64,000 nt of DNA, taken from contig NZ_FNOZ01000003.1 of the NCBI RefSeq assembly GCF_900107175.1, forward strand, positions 124,001-188,000, read 5' to 3'. Under the pieces are notes generated by a model that was given only the letters and a program-made list of their open reading frames with translations, did not search any database and was not told the origin of the DNA. The stretch comes from Modestobacter sp. DSM 44400. Lineage in GTDB: Bacteria > Actinomycetota > Actinomycetes > Mycobacteriales > Geodermatophilaceae. The position numbers and the translations under genes were made by a program. Positions 49,134 through 58,551 of this stretch are shown piece by piece; the stretch's first letter is position 1, and the number at the start of each line of letters is the position of its first letter.

Positions 49134-50696
49134 GTGTTCGAGACCCTCTCCGACCGCCTGGACAAGGTCTTCACCGGTCTGCGCGGCAAGGGCCGGCTCT
49201 CCGACGAGGACATCGACGCCACGGCGCGGGAGCTCCGCATCGCGCTGCTCGAGGCCGACGTCGCGCTGCCCGTCGTCCGCTCGTTCATCGCGGCGGTCAA
49301 GGAGCGCGCCCGGGGGGCGGAGGTCTCGCAGGCGCTGAACCCGGCGCAGCAGATCATCAAGATCGTCAATGAGGAGCTGGTCGGCATCCTCGGCGGGGAG
49401 ACCCGGCGGATCCGGTACGCCAAGACGGCGCCGACGGTGATCATGCTCGCCGGGCTGCAGGGCGCCGGCAAGACCACGCTGGCCGGCAAGCTGGGCCGCT
49501 GGCTGAAGTCCCAGGGCCACACGCCACTGCTGGTGGCCGCCGACCTGCAGCGCCCCAACGCCGTCCAGCAGCTGTCGGTCGTCGCCGGGCAGGCCGGGGT
49601 CGACGTCTTCGCCCCTGAGCCGGGCAACGGCGTCGGCGACCCGATCGCGGTGGCCGCGGCGTCCATCGACCACGCCCGCCGCACCATGCACGACGTCGTC
49701 GTCGTCGACACCGCCGGCCGGCTGGGCATCGACGCGGAGCTGATGGCCCAGGCCGCCGGCATCCGTGACGCCGTGCATCCCGACGAGACGCTGTTCGTGG
49801 TCGACGCGATGATCGGCCAGGATGCCGTCACCACGGCGACGGCGTTCCAGGAAGGCGTCGGCTTCACCGGCGTCGTCCTGACCAAGCTCGACGGCGACGC
49901 CCGCGGCGGTGCCGCGCTGTCGGTGCGGCACGTGACCGGCCAGCCGATCATGTTCGCTTCCACCGGTGAGAAGCTCGCCGACTTCGACGTCTTCCACCCC
50001 GAGCGGATGGCCTCGCGCATTCTGGGGATGGGCGACGTGCTCACCCTCATCGAGCAGGCCGAGCAGGCGTTCGACGCCGACCAGGCCGAGGCGATGGCGA
50101 ACAAGCTCGCTTCCCGGCAGGGCTTCACCCTCGAGGACTTCCTCGAGCAGATGCTGACCATCCGCAAGATGGGGCCGATCGCCAACCTGCTCGGCATGCT
50201 CCCGGGGGCGGGTGCGATGAAGGAGCAGCTCAAGCAGGTCGACGACCGCGACCTGGACCGGACTGCGGCGATCATCCGGTCGATGACCCCGACCGAGCGG
50301 GTCACCCCGAAAATCATCAACGCCTCGCGCCGGGTGCGGATCGCGAACGGCTCGGGTGTCAGCGTCACCGACGTCAACCAGCTGCTGGAGCGGTTCGGCC
50401 AAGCCCAGAAGATGATGGGCCAGATGGCCGGCAGCATGGGCCTGCCCGGCATGGGCCCGATGTCGAAGAAGCAGCGCGGCCGGCAGATGCAGGCCAAGAG
50501 CAGCAAGAAGGGCAAGGGGAAGGGCAAGGGCGGCCCGGCCCGCCGGCCGATCGGCGCCCCGGGCGGCATGCCTGGCGGTGGATTCCCCGAGGGCGGGATG
50601 CCTGGTGGGATGCCTGGCCTGCCGCCGGGGCAGGGACTGCCGGACCTGACGAAGCTCCGCTTCGACACCCCCGGGGACGAGCGGCCCGGCCGGTGA
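49134..50696 (+). CDS. ffh: signal recognition particle protein Ffh (SRP54)
   Basis: A 520-residue SRP GTPase that binds signal sequences and 4.5S RNA. The NG domain has GLQGAGKTTLAGKLG, DLQRPNAVQQL, DTAGRLGIDAEL and TKLDGDARGG. The M domain (about 300-440) carries the Met-rich signal-binding groove and the RNA-binding SRRVRIANGSGVSVTDVNQLL. A Lys/Gly then Gly/Met/Pro-rich tail ends the protein. The GTG start is preceded by TTGAGGA. The end overlaps the amidohydrolase gene by GTGA. Confidence 0.97.
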   Translation: MFETLSDRLDKVFTGLRGKGRLSDEDIDATARELRIALLEADVALPVVRSFIAAVKERARGAEVSQALNPAQQIIKIVNEELVGILGGETRRIRYAKTAPTVIMLAGLQGAGKTTLAGKLGRWLKSQGHTPLLVAADLQRPNAVQQLSVVAGQAGVDVFAPEPGNGVGDPIAVAAASIDHARRTMHDVVVVDTAGRLGIDAELMAQAAGIRDAVHPDETLFVVDAMIGQDAVTTATAFQEGVGFTGVVLTKLDGDARGGAALSVRHVTGQPIMFASTGEKLADFDVFHPERMASRILGMGDVLTLIEQAEQAFDADQAEAMANKLASRQGFTLEDFLEQMLTIRKMGPIANLLGMLPGAGAMKEQLKQVDDRDLDRTAAIIRSMTPTERVTPKIINASRRVRIANGSGVSVTDVNQLLERFGQAQKMMGQMAGSMGLPGMGPMSKKQRGRQMQAKSSKKGKGKGKGGPARRPIGAPGGMPGGGFPEGGMPGGMPGLPPGQGLPDLTKLRFDTPGDERPGR

Positions 50697-51796
50697 CCGG
50701 CCTGCCCGCCCCGGACCTGCCCGACCTGCACCTGGCCGGGGTGCTGCTGCCCGAGGGCGACGACCGCGACCTGTGGGTGCACGGCGGGCGGATCACCTTC
50801 GAACCGGTGCCGGGCGCCGAGACGGTCAGCCGCGACGGTTTCGTCGTCCCGGGGCTGGTCGACGCGCACTGCCACGTCGGGATCTCCCGCGGCGGCGGGC
50901 GCGTCCCGACCCTGGCCGGTCTGCGGGAGCAGGCGCTCAGCGAGCGGGCCGCCGGGGTGCTGGCACTGCGCGACTGCGGGTCGCCGGTCGACACCCGCGC
51001 CCTGGACGACGACCCGGAGCTGCCCCGGATCATCCGGGCCGGCCGGCACCTCGCCGCCCCCCGTCGCTACATCCCCGGCCTTGCCCTCGAGATGGAGCCG
51101 GGCGACCTGGTGGAGGCCGTGCGGACGCAGGCCCGCCGCGGTGACGGCTGGGTCAAGCTGGTGGGCGACTGGATCGACCGCGGCGTCGGGGACCTGGCGC
51201 CGGAGTGGCCGGCCGACGTGCTCGCCGAGGCGATCGCGGCGGCGCACGCGGAGGGCGCCCGGGTCACGGCGCACACCTTCGGCACCGACGCGCTCCCCGG
51301 GCTCATCGGGGCCGGCATCGACTGCATCGAGCACGGCACCGGCCTGACCGAGGAACTGGTCGGGGAGATGGCCGCCCGCGGCACGGCCGTCGTCCCGACG
51401 CTGGTCAACGTGGAGAACTTCCCGGGCTTCGCGACGGCGGGGGAGAGCAAGTTCCCGGCGTACGCCTCGACGATGCGGCGGCTGTACGCCGGGTCCGGCG
51501 CGGTGGTGCGCGCGGCGTACGAGGCCGGCGTCCCAGTCTTCGCCGGGACCGACGCCGGTGGTGGCATCGACCACGGCCGGGTCGCCGACGAGGTCCGGGC
51601 GCTGCACCGGGCCGGCCTGCCCGCTGAGGCGGCGCTGGCCGCGGGCTCCTGGGCGGCGCGCACCTGGCTGGGGTTGCCCGGCATCGAGGAGGACGCCGAG
51701 GCCGATTTGGTGGTCTACGAGACCGATCCGCGCAAGGACCTTGACTCGCTACAGCGACCGCAGCGGATGATCCTGCGTGGTCGCGTGGTCGCGTAG
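50693..51796 (+). CDS. metal-dependent amidohydrolase family protein
   Basis: A 367-residue TIM-barrel amidohydrolase. Metal ligands: H-x-H in VDAHCHVG, Lys in GWVKLVGDW, His in VTAHTFGTDAL and CIEHGTG, and the catalytic Asp in AGTDAGGG. It resembles imidazolonepropionase/prolidase-like members. Its substrate is unknown. The same gene follows ffh in mycobacteria (Rv2915c position). GTGA coupling to ffh. Confidence 0.87.
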   Translation: MTGLPAPDLPDLHLAGVLLPEGDDRDLWVHGGRITFEPVPGAETVSRDGFVVPGLVDAHCHVGISRGGGRVPTLAGLREQALSERAAGVLALRDCGSPVDTRALDDDPELPRIIRAGRHLAAPRRYIPGLALEMEPGDLVEAVRTQARRGDGWVKLVGDWIDRGVGDLAPEWPADVLAEAIAAAHAEGARVTAHTFGTDALPGLIGAGIDCIEHGTGLTEELVGEMAARGTAVVPTLVNVENFPGFATAGESKFPAYASTMRRLYAGSGAVVRAAYEAGVPVFAGTDAGGGIDHGRVADEVRALHRAGLPAEAALAAGSWAARTWLGLPGIEEDAEADLVVYETDPRKDLDSLQRPQRMILRGRVVA

Positions 51797-52031
51797 ACCG
51801 CTCCGTAGCGAGCGCCAGCAACCGGGTCGCAGGGTGTGGATCAGTGTGTCGCTTGTTCCTGTCTCGCCCGTGGTCAGCACCGGCGGCTCGTCCATTCCGA
51901 CGTCGAGTCGCGGCGCCTGCTCGCCGACCCACCCGGGGCGCCCCGGGCCGTCGCCGACCTGGTCTTCTCGCGGTGGGCGAGCGGCTTCCTGGCGGTCATC
52001 CGGGATTGAGCCACGCTGGTCTCGCCCGAGA
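51797..52031. other. spacer with no supported gene
   Basis: No gene with a plausible start and family is visible. One plus-strand frame (51875-52009) reads like a protein C-terminus (RLLADPPGAPRAVADLVFSRW) but has no start or recognisable family. Together with the P1-peptidase remnant downstream this looks like decaying DNA. Confidence 0.4.
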
Positions 52032-52477
52032 TCACCGCACGGCGTGCCGGGCGACCTCAGTGGCCAGCACGCCCAGTGCGATCGTGTCGAGGTCGTGGGG
52101 CCGTCGTCGGTGCGCTGACGGTCAGAGGACGTCGCCGTCCTCAGGGGTGTGGAACGGGTTGATGGCGCGAGCCATGCGGCGTGCACGTAACGGCCCAGCT
52201 GCGCCAGTCCCCGATCGTCCAGCTGGGCGTCGGCGACCACCGGGGTGAGCATGGTGTTGTCCCTGTGCCGGGCCGCTCGCGCGCTGCCGAGAGTTGCTTC
52301 GGCGCGATCGGCTGCGGCGTGCCGACGACCCGTGATTGGGTCGAGGTGTCCGCGCACCACCCGTCCGCTGCGGTCGTGGACGGCGCCAAGGGATAGTTGA
52401 CCACGGTGAGCACGGCCACCGTCACCGGCCCGGCTGTCGGGCAGCGGGACCGCACCGGTGAGCTTGCTGTCGGCCAC
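52032..52477 (-). pseudogene. remnant of a P1 (DmpA/S58) family peptidase
   Basis: Pieces of the C-terminal half of a P1-family aminopeptidase occur in order on the minus strand in different frames. VTVAVLTVVNYPLG comes first, then AVHDRSGRVVRGHLDPITGRRH and RDNTMLTPVVADAQLDDRGLAQL, then ARAINPFHTPEDGDVL. An in-frame TGA (52122-52124) follows, and finally DLDTIALGVLATEVARHAVR to a stop at 52032-52034. At least two frameshifts and one nonsense codon are needed to explain it. The N-terminal half is absent. Assignment is from remembered family patterns. Confidence 0.62.
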
Positions 52478-52529
52478 GAGATCAGTGTGCGAGGGGAACC
52501 GTGATGTCGGCGACCAGGGAGTCGTGGGG

Positions 52530-52955
52530 TCAGGACACCAGCCGGACCGGTAGCCCGAGGTCAGCCGCGTTGCGGGCCAATGGGTTGTCCAAGGTCCACA
52601 GGGCTGTACCGAGCCGTTCTGCCAGGCATATGTAGGTCGAGTCGGTGGCGTGCCGTCTGCGGAGACGAGTGGTGATGGCAGCCACTTCCCGGCCGTCCCG
52701 AATCAGCTCGAACGGATGCAGGACCAGCCCTAGGGCCGTGAGATCGGTCCAGATCGCGTTCACGTCACTGAGCTCGAGCGCACCGTCGAACACCAGGCGG
52801 GCGAGAACGTCGGCGACCTCGTACGGCAATACGGCGGGGGCGTGCATGTCCTCACCGGCGTTCATCCAGCTCTGCAGCTGTGTTTGGACGGCATCCTGTC
52901 GTTCGTCAGCGACGACCACGGCGATGATGACGCTGGCGTCGACAACCACGCTCAC
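52530..52955 (-). CDS. PIN-domain toxin, VapC-like
   Basis: A 141-residue PIN-domain protein. The conserved acidic residues are visible: Asp in VVVDASVI, Glu in LPYEVADVL, Asp in HATDSTYICLAERLG and Asp in LWTLDNPLARN. VapC toxins are Mg-dependent RNases that cut tRNA or rRNA. The GTG start overlaps the stop of the upstream antitoxin-like gene by 4 bp (GTGA), the usual VapBC layout. Confidence 0.85.
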   Translation of the reverse strand: MSVVVDASVIIAVVVADERQDAVQTQLQSWMNAGEDMHAPAVLPYEVADVLARLVFDGALELSDVNAIWTDLTALGLVLHPFELIRDGREVAAITTRLRRRHATDSTYICLAERLGTALWTLDNPLARNAADLGLPVRLVS

Positions 52956-53212
52956 CGGTGCGGGTCGAGCGCGTCCCGGGCGTCGGCGACCAGCGCCACG
53001 GCGTCACCCGGGGTCCGCTGCTGAGACCGGGCCACCAGCCGGTCGAGCGCCGTTCGAGCGTTCTCGCGGCCTGTAGCGGACACGTCCGCGCTGAGGCCCG
53101 CGTGTACCAGCATGCGGGCCAGCGTGCCTGGGCGGACCCGAAGTTGCCCGGCCTGCTTCGCCAACTCAGCGTGGTCCGCCTCGTCGAGGCGAACGGTGAT
53201 GGCCCTGGTCAT
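52952..53212 (-). CDS. antitoxin-like protein paired with VapC
   Basis: An 86-residue protein. It starts MTRAITVRLDEADHAELAKQA, a ribbon-helix-helix-like beginning that would bind DNA as a dimer; an Ala/Arg-rich C-terminus follows, suited to wrap the toxin. The ATG at 53210-53212 is chosen over a longer frame that runs into the proS promoter. Overlap with the PIN gene supports a toxin-antitoxin pair; autoregulation is inferred. Confidence 0.8.
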   Translation of the reverse strand: MTRAITVRLDEADHAELAKQAGQLRVRPGTLARMLVHAGLSADVSATGRENARTALDRLVARSQQRTPGDAVALVADARDALDPHR

Positions 53213-53345
53213 GACTGTCAGACTACTTGCACGGCACAGAGCGATGCGTTTCGCATCGCCACAAGAGTGCGCACGGCTACCGGCCCGGCACGACGTGAGA
53301 AACCCGCTGGCCGTGGTGTGAGTCCCTAGGGCGACAATCAGCACC

Positions 53346-55094
53346 GTGTTGTTGCGGATGTCCTCCCTGTTCCTGCGCACCCTGCGCGATGATCCGGCCG
53401 ATGCCGAGGTCCCCAGCCACCGCCTGCTCGTGCGCGGCGGGTACATCCGGCGGGCCGCGCCGGGTGGCTTCACCTGGCTGCCGCTGGGCTGGCGGGTGTT
53501 CCGCAACGTCGAGCGCGTCGTCCGCGAGGAGATGGACGCGATGGGTGCGCAGGAGGTGCACTTCCCGGCGTTGCTGCCCCGCGAGCCCTACGAGGCGACC
53601 GGCCGGTGGACCGAGTACGGCGACAACGTCTTCCGGCTCAAGGACCGTCGCGGCAACGACTTCCTGCTCGGCCCCACCCACGAGGAGATGTTCACGCTCC
53701 TGGTGAAGGACCTCTACGGCTCCTACAAGGACCTGCCCGTCTCGCTCTACCAGATCCAGACCAAGTACCGGGACGAGGCGCGGCCCCGGGCCGGGCTGTT
53801 CCGCGGCCGCGAGTTCACCATGAAGGACAGCTACTCCTTCGACGTCGACGACGCCGGGCTGGACCGCTCCTACGCCGCGCACCGCGATGCCTACATCAGG
53901 ATCTTCGACCGGCTCGGCCTGGACTACGTGATCGTCTCGGCGATGTCCGGGGCGATGGGCGGGTCCAGGAGCGAGGAGTTCCTGCACCCGACCGCGATCG
54001 GCGAGGACACCTTCGTGCGCTCGCCCGGCGGCTACGCGGCGAACGTGGAGGCGGTCACCACCGTCGTCCCCGACTCCGTCCCGTTCGACGGGCTGCCCGA
54101 GGCGCACGTCGAGGACACCCCGGACACCCCGACCATCGACAGCCTGGTGGCCGTGGCGAACGAGCGGTTCCCGGACGCCGGGTACACCGCTGCGTCCACG
54201 CTGAAGAACGTCGTGGTGACCCTGGCGCACCCCGACGGCACCCGGGGACCGCTGGTGATCGGCCTGCCCGGCGACCGGGAGGTCGACGCCAAGCGACTGG
54301 AGGCGCAGGTCGCCCCGGCTGAAGTGGAGCCGTTCACCGACTTCGCCGCCCACCCCGACCTGGTCCGCGGCTACATCGGACCGCAGGTGCTGGGCACCGA
54401 GGGGAAGTCGGGCATCCGCTACCTGGTCGACCCCCGCGTCGTCCCCGGTACGCGCTGGATCACCGGGGCCAACGAGGCCGGCAAGCACGTCTTCGACCTG
54501 GTCGCCGGCCGGGACTTCAGCTGGGACGGCGTCGTCGAGGCCGCCGAGGTGCTTCCCGGTGACCCCGCGCCCGACGGCTCGGGACCGCTGGAGCTGGCCC
54601 GCGGCGTGGAGATGGGTCACATCTTCGCCCTGGGTCGCAAGTACGCCGAGGCGCTGGACCTGAAGGTGCTCGACGAGAACGGCAAGCTGGTCACCGTGAC
54701 CATGGGCTCCTACGGGGTCGGGGTATCCCGCGCCGTCGCTGCCATCGCCGAGTCCACGCACGACGAGCTGGGGCTGGCCTGGCCGCGGGAGATCGCCCCC
54801 GCCGACGTGCACCTGGTCGCCACCGGCAAGGACCCGGCGATCTTCGAGGCCGCCGAGGCCCTCGCCGGCGAGCTGGTCGCCGCCGGGCTCACCGTGCTGT
54901 TCGACGACCGGCCGAAGGTCTCGCCCGGGGTCAAGTTCAAGGACGCCGAGCTGCTCGGGATGCCCACGATCGTGACCGTGGGCCGCGGGGTCGCCGAGGG
55001 CGTGATCGAGCTGCGGGACCGGGTCACCGGGGAGCGCACCGAGGTGCCGGTGGCCGACGCGGCCAGCTCGGTCCTCACCGCCGTCCGCGGCTGA
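53346..55094 (+). CDS. proS: prolyl-tRNA synthetase
   Basis: A bacterial-type class II ProRS of 582 residues: [24 protein letters not shown] at the N-terminus, motif 2 around [25 protein letters not shown], and an editing INS insertion (about 230-390, containing TLKNVVVTL and GYIGPQVLG). Motif 3 is [17 protein letters not shown], followed by an anticodon-binding C-terminus. The GTG at 53346 fits the family N-terminus; an ATG 4 codons later is possible. Confidence 0.96.
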   Translation: MLLRMSSLFLRTLRDDPADAEVPSHRLLVRGGYIRRAAPGGFTWLPLGWRVFRNVERVVREEMDAMGAQEVHFPALLPREPYEATGRWTEYGDNVFRLKDRRGNDFLLGPTHEEMFTLLVKDLYGSYKDLPVSLYQIQTKYRDEARPRAGLFRGREFTMKDSYSFDVDDAGLDRSYAAHRDAYIRIFDRLGLDYVIVSAMSGAMGGSRSEEFLHPTAIGEDTFVRSPGGYAANVEAVTTVVPDSVPFDGLPEAHVEDTPDTPTIDSLVAVANERFPDAGYTAASTLKNVVVTLAHPDGTRGPLVIGLPGDREVDAKRLEAQVAPAEVEPFTDFAAHPDLVRGYIGPQVLGTEGKSGIRYLVDPRVVPGTRWITGANEAGKHVFDLVAGRDFSWDGVVEAAEVLPGDPAPDGSGPLELARGVEMGHIFALGRKYAEALDLKVLDENGKLVTVTMGSYGVGVSRAVAAIAESTHDELGLAWPREIAPADVHLVATGKDPAIFEAAEALAGELVAAGLTVLFDDRPKVSPGVKFKDAELLGMPTIVTVGRGVAEGVIELRDRVTGERTEVPVADAASSVLTAVRG

Positions 55095-55095
55095 A

Positions 55096-55152
55096 GAAGG
55101 ACCCCGTCCTCCTCACGCCTCGCAAGCTCGGCGCGAGCCTCTGGACGGGGCC
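55096..55152 (+). repeat. 57-nt inverted-repeat element, copy 3
   Basis: GAAGGACCCCGTCC...GGACGGGGCC, 57 nt, beginning 1 bp after the proS stop. It has the same arms as the element at 35115-35171; differences are confined to the loop (10 of 57 positions). In this place it could act as the proS transcription end. Confidence 0.8.
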
Positions 55153-55169
55153 GACCGAGGCCGGTCCGC

Positions 55170-55622
55170 TCAATGGGCGGCTACGAGCTCAACTTCGTAG
55201 CCGTCGGCGTCGGCCAGGTAGGCGGCCCGGTGCTCCGGACCGCCGGCGAACGGGTGGCGGTCGGGGAACAGCAGCTCCCACCCGTGCGCGGGCGCCTCGG
55301 TGACCAGGGCGTCCAGTTCGACGGCCGATCCCGCGCGCAGAGCCAGGTGGTTCAGCCCCGGAGAGCGGCGGTCGTGCCGGTCGCTGGTCAGCGCCGGCGA
55401 CTGCTCCAGGACGACGTACACCCCGCCGCGACGCCAGGACCGGCCGTGCTCCCAGGTCTGGAACCGTTCGGCCCCCAGCGACTCCAGCAGCCAGCCCCAG
55501 GACCACTCGGCGCGGGCCAGGTCCGGCACCCAGAGCTCGACGTGGTGCAGCAGCTCGGGAGCCGGCTCCGACGCTGGGATGGGGCACCTCCGGGTCGTCT
55601 GGCATGATGGGGGGGCGAACAC
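55170..55622 (-). CDS. VOC-superfamily (glyoxalase-like) protein
   Basis: A 150-residue frame with a clear VOC domain from about residue 25: [59 protein letters not shown] and the terminal [16 protein letters not shown] with its Glu ligand. The only conventional start in this frame is a GTG at 55620-55622, which adds a basic, Pro-rich leader. An ATG in another frame ([10 protein letters not shown]) would need a frameshift. The start is therefore uncertain. Divergent from rpsP. Confidence 0.72.
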   Translation of the reverse strand: MFAPPSCQTTRRCPIPASEPAPELLHHVELWVPDLARAEWSWGWLLESLGAERFQTWEHGRSWRRGGVYVVLEQSPALTSDRHDRRSPGLNHLALRAGSAVELDALVTEAPAHGWELLFPDRHPFAGGPEHRAAYLADADGYEVELVAAH

Positions 55623-55739
55623 GGCGGTGGGCGGCCCTCTCACCGTTGCCGTCCGTGTCCCTCGCTCCGCCCCGGCGTGCCCCACGCGTCCGTCCGGCGG
55701 GCAACACCGAATCTCAGTACGAGGAGTACACCACCCACC

Positions 55740-56342
55740 GTGGCCACCAAGATCAAGCTCATGCGACTGGGCAAGATGCGCGCGCCGTACTACCGCATCG
55801 TTGTCGCCGACGCCCGCACCAAGCGGGACGGCCGGTCGATCGAGACCATCGGCAAGTACCACCCGAAGGAGGATCCCTCCTTCATCGAGGTCGACGCCGA
55901 GCGCGCCGCCTACTGGCTCGGTGTCGGCGCGCAGCCGACCGAGGCCGTTGCCGCCATCTTCCGGGTGACCGGTGACTGGCAGAAGTTCAAGGGCGAGGCC
56001 GCGCCGCCGCCCATGAAGGTCGCGGCCCCCAAGGCCGACAAGAAGGCCATCTACGAGGAGGCCGCCCGCGCCGCCATGGGTGAGCCCGCCGCCGACGCGA
56101 CCACCCCGCGCAAGAAGGCTGCTCCCAAGGCCGCCGCCGCCGACGAGGCGCCCGCCGCCGCGCCGGCTGCCGACGAGGCGCCCGCCGCCGCGCCGGCTGC
56201 CGACGAGGCGCCCGCCGCTGCGCCGGCTGCCGACGGGGCGCCCGCCGCTGAGCCGGCTGCCGACGAGGCGCCCGCCGCTGAGCCGGCTGCTGCTGAGCCG
56301 GCTGCTGCCGCGCCGGCCGCGACCGAGACGCCCGCCGAGTAA
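55740..56342 (+). CDS. rpsP: 30S ribosomal protein S16 with long Ala/Pro/Glu tail
   Basis: The first 80 or so residues are S16 ([27 protein letters not shown]...[18 protein letters not shown]). Then comes a tail of over 100 residues, dominated by a decapeptide repeat ([10 protein letters not shown]) encoded by near-identical 30-bp units. Total 200 residues versus 80-90 in most bacteria; longer tails are known in actinobacteria. GTG start after a GAGGAG-containing leader. First gene of the rpsP-khpA-rimM-trmD-nudix block. Confidence 0.95.
   Translation: MATKIKLMRLGKMRAPYYRIVVADARTKRDGRSIETIGKYHPKEDPSFIEVDAERAAYWLGVGAQPTEAVAAIFRVTGDWQKFKGEAAPPPMKVAAPKADKKAIYEEAARAAMGEPAADATTPRKKAAPKAAAADEAPAAAPAADEAPAAAPAADEAPAAAPAADGAPAAEPAADEAPAAEPAAAEPAAAAPAATETPAE
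56139..56288 (+). repeat. five tandem 30-bp units in rpsP
   Basis: Five head-to-tail units encoding Ala-Asp-Glu(Gly)-Ala-Pro-Ala-Ala-(Ala/Glu)-Pro-Ala. Units 1 and 2 are identical, unit 3 differs by one silent base, and units 4 and 5 share two further changes. Units differ by whole codons only, so the repeat can expand or contract without loss of frame. Degenerate half units follow up to about 56330. Confidence 0.9.
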
Positions 56343-56345
56343 GAC

Positions 56346-56582
56346 GTGCTCGAAGAGGCGCTCGAGCACCTGGTCAAGGGCATCGTCGACAATCCCGACG
56401 ACGTCGCCGTCGACCTGGTCAACGGCCGGCGTGGCAAGACCCTCGAGGTCCGGGTGCACCCCGATGACCTCGGCAAGGTCATCGGCCGCGGCGGGCGGAC
56501 CGCCAAGGCGCTTCGCCAGGTGATGACCGGCGTCGGCGGGCGTGGCCTCCGGGTCGACGTCGTCGACACCGACGGGCGCTGA
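56346..56582 (+). CDS. khpA: KH-domain RNA-binding protein (KhpA-type)
   Basis: A 78-residue single KH domain: LEEALEHLVKGIVDNPDDVAVDLVNGRRGKTLEVRVHPDDLGKVIGRGGRTAKALRQ, given here in its family order, with the GxxG loop as IGRGGRTA. It is always placed between rpsP and rimM in actinobacteria and Firmicutes. It binds RNA and in other species forms a complex with KhpB/EloR. GTG start 3 bp after rpsP. Confidence 0.93.
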   Translation: MLEEALEHLVKGIVDNPDDVAVDLVNGRRGKTLEVRVHPDDLGKVIGRGGRTAKALRQVMTGVGGRGLRVDVVDTDGR

Positions 56583-56593
56583 GCACCCCGCGC

Positions 56594-57139
56594 GTGGGTG
56601 CCACACCTGAGCCCATCGACACCGTGGTGGTCGGCCGCATCGGCCGGCCCCACGGTGTCCGTGGTCTGGCCACCGTCGAGGTCCGCACCGACGACCCCGA
56701 CCTGCGGTTCGCCCCCGGTGAGGTGCTGACCACGGAGCCGGCCGAGCGTGGCCCGCTCACCGTCCTGGACAAGCGCTGGCACAGCGGCACGCTGCTGCTC
56801 CAGCTGGCGGGTCCGGACGGCCGGGTGTTCGGCGACCGCGAGTCCGTCGACACCCTCCGCAACACCCTGCTGATCGTCCCGGTCGCCGAGCTTCCCGAAC
56901 TCGAGGACCCGGACTCCTTCTACGACCACCAGCTCGTGGGGCTGCGCGCCCAGCTGTCCGATGGGACGCCCCTGGGCGAGGTCACCACGGTGCGCCACGA
57001 GGGCACCGAGCTGCTCGTCGTCCGCCGGCTGGACGGCCGCGAACTGCTGATCCCCTTCGTCAGCGCCATCGTGCCGGCCGTCGACGTGGCCGCCGGTCAC
57101 CTCGTCGTCGACCCGCCCGAGGGCCTGCTGGAGCTCTGA
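56594..57139 (+). CDS. rimM: ribosome maturation factor RimM
   Basis: A 181-residue RimM for 16S processing and 30S assembly. The N-terminal barrel contains VVGRIGRPHGVRGLATVEVRTDDPD. The PRC-barrel C-terminus contains FYDHQLVGLRAQLSDGTPLGEV and LLIPFVSAIVPAVDV. The GTG lies 11 bp after the KH gene; trmD starts 6 bp later. Confidence 0.95.
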   Translation: MGATPEPIDTVVVGRIGRPHGVRGLATVEVRTDDPDLRFAPGEVLTTEPAERGPLTVLDKRWHSGTLLLQLAGPDGRVFGDRESVDTLRNTLLIVPVAELPELEDPDSFYDHQLVGLRAQLSDGTPLGEVTTVRHEGTELLVVRRLDGRELLIPFVSAIVPAVDVAAGHLVVDPPEGLLEL

Positions 57140-57145
57140 GGGCCT

Positions 57146-57886
57146 GTGCGCATCGACGTCCTGACCATTTTCCCGGAGTATCTGGCGCCCCTCGGCCAGT
57201 CGCTGCTGGGCAAGGCCGCGGCCCGCGGGCTGGTCTCCATCAGCGTGCACGACCTGCGGCAGTGGACCGACGACGTCCACCGGACCGTCGACGACGCCCC
57301 CTACGGCGGCGGGCCGGGCATGGTGATGCGCCCCGAGCCCTGGGCTCGCGCGCTGGACGCCGTCCGTCCGCCCGGCACCCGGCTGGTGGTGCCCACCCCG
57401 GCCGGCCGTCCCTTCACCCAGGCGACCGCTGCGGCCTGGGCCACCGAGCCCGGCCTGGTCTTCGCCTGCGGCCGCTACGAGGGCATCGACCAGCGGGTCG
57501 CCGACTGGGCGGCCGACAGCGGCCCGGTGTCGGAGATCTCGATCGGTGACTACGTGCTGGCCGGCGGCGAGTCCGCGGTGCTGGTCATGGTGGAGGCCGT
57601 CACCCGGCTGATCCCCGGCGTCGTGGGCAACGCCGACTCCGTCGAGTTCGACTCGCACGCCGACGGCCTCCTCGAGGGGCCGAGCTACACCCGGCCGGCC
57701 AGCTGGCGCGGTCACGAGGTCCCGGCGGTGCTGCTGTCCGGCGACCACGCCGCGATCGCCCGGTGGCGGCGCGCGCAGTCGCTGCGGCGCACCGCCGACC
57801 GCCGTCCCGACCTGCTGGGTGCGCTGCCCGACGGCGCCCTCACCGTCGCCGACCGGGCGGCCCTGGACGCCGACCTGCGCCCGTGA
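57146..57886 (+). CDS. trmD: tRNA (guanine(37)-N(1))-methyltransferase
   Basis: A 246-residue SPOUT methyltransferase: [53 protein letters not shown], and the trefoil-knot SAM site [18 protein letters not shown]. It methylates G37 and prevents frameshifting on proline codons. It overlaps the next gene by GTGA. Confidence 0.97.
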   Translation: MRIDVLTIFPEYLAPLGQSLLGKAAARGLVSISVHDLRQWTDDVHRTVDDAPYGGGPGMVMRPEPWARALDAVRPPGTRLVVPTPAGRPFTQATAAAWATEPGLVFACGRYEGIDQRVADWAADSGPVSEISIGDYVLAGGESAVLVMVEAVTRLIPGVVGNADSVEFDSHADGLLEGPSYTRPASWRGHEVPAVLLSGDHAAIARWRRAQSLRRTADRRPDLLGALPDGALTVADRAALDADLRP

Positions 57887-58380
57887 CCGCCCCGGTCTGG
57901 GTCCGCCCGGCCAGCCGTGTGCTCGTGCTCGACCCGCAGCAGCGGGTGCTGCTGCTCGGCTCCCGCGGGCCGACGCCGGACCCGCAGGGGCCGATTCACT
58001 TCTGGTACACCCCCGGCGGCGGCGTCGAGGACGGCGAGGACCTGCGCACTGCGGCCGCCCGCGAGCTGGCCGAAGAGATCGGCCTGGTGGTGCCCCCTGC
58101 CGCGCTCGAGGGCCCGGTGTGGCTGCGTCGGCACGTGTGGCCGTGGGGGGACACCCTCATCGACTCCCGCGAGACCTTCTTCGTGCTCCGCGACGTCGTC
58201 CACGAGGTCGACCCCCGCGGGCGGATGCCGGAGGAGCTGCTCGGCGACGAGCCGCACCGCTGGTGGAGCGCCGAGGAGATCGCCGCGGGCGCGGTCGATT
58301 TCGTGCCGCGAGAGCTCGGGACGGTGCTGCCGGACCTGCTGACGGGTCCGTGGGGTGGCCCCCCGCGCGTCGTCGACTGA
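57883..58380 (+). CDS. NUDIX hydrolase
   Basis: A 165-residue NUDIX protein. The box is [24 protein letters not shown], and [24 protein letters not shown] begins the fold. The substrate (nucleotide, NDP-sugar or capped RNA) is open. Translational coupling to trmD (GTGA) suggests a role linked to translation or nucleotide pool hygiene, but this is inference. Confidence 0.9.
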   Translation: MTAPVWVRPASRVLVLDPQQRVLLLGSRGPTPDPQGPIHFWYTPGGGVEDGEDLRTAAARELAEEIGLVVPPAALEGPVWLRRHVWPWGDTLIDSRETFFVLRDVVHEVDPRGRMPEELLGDEPHRWWSAEEIAAGAVDFVPRELGTVLPDLLTGPWGGPPRVVD

Positions 58381-58483
58381 AGTTGTGGCACAGTAGAGAG
58401 CTGCTGCAGGCCGTCGGCTGATGTCGACGGTGGCTCCGTGTCCACCGGTCTGGCGACCAGGCGGGTGCAGAGCGCAGCCCCCC

Positions 58484-58518
58484 GGTACGGAGCACCGGGA
58501 CACCCCGCTGTCCGTACC
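58484..58518 (+). promoter_or_regulatory. hairpin in the rplS leader
   Basis: GGTACGGA (58484-58491) pairs perfectly with TCCGTACC (58511-58518) in the 171-bp space before rplS. Leader hairpins often control ribosomal protein genes; no known L19 leader family can be assigned by eye. Confidence 0.4.
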
Positions 58519-58551
58519 GCGTACGAGCCACCGAGACTGAGGACTGCTGCG

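Noticed and set aside
51875-52009. Short plus-strand frame ending ...RWASGFLAVIRD
   Set aside because: It looks like a protein C-terminus but has no start, no RBS and no family I can recognise. Treated as part of the decaying spacer.
55170-55601. VOC gene starting from the ATG that reads [10 protein letters not shown]
   Set aside because: That ATG is in a different frame from the VOC domain and would need an unproven frameshift. The in-frame GTG at 55622 was used with reduced confidence.
56139-56330. Possible CRISPR array from regular 30-bp repeats
   Set aside because: Repeats are directly adjacent without spacers, in frame within rpsP, and encode a decapeptide tail. No cas genes are present.
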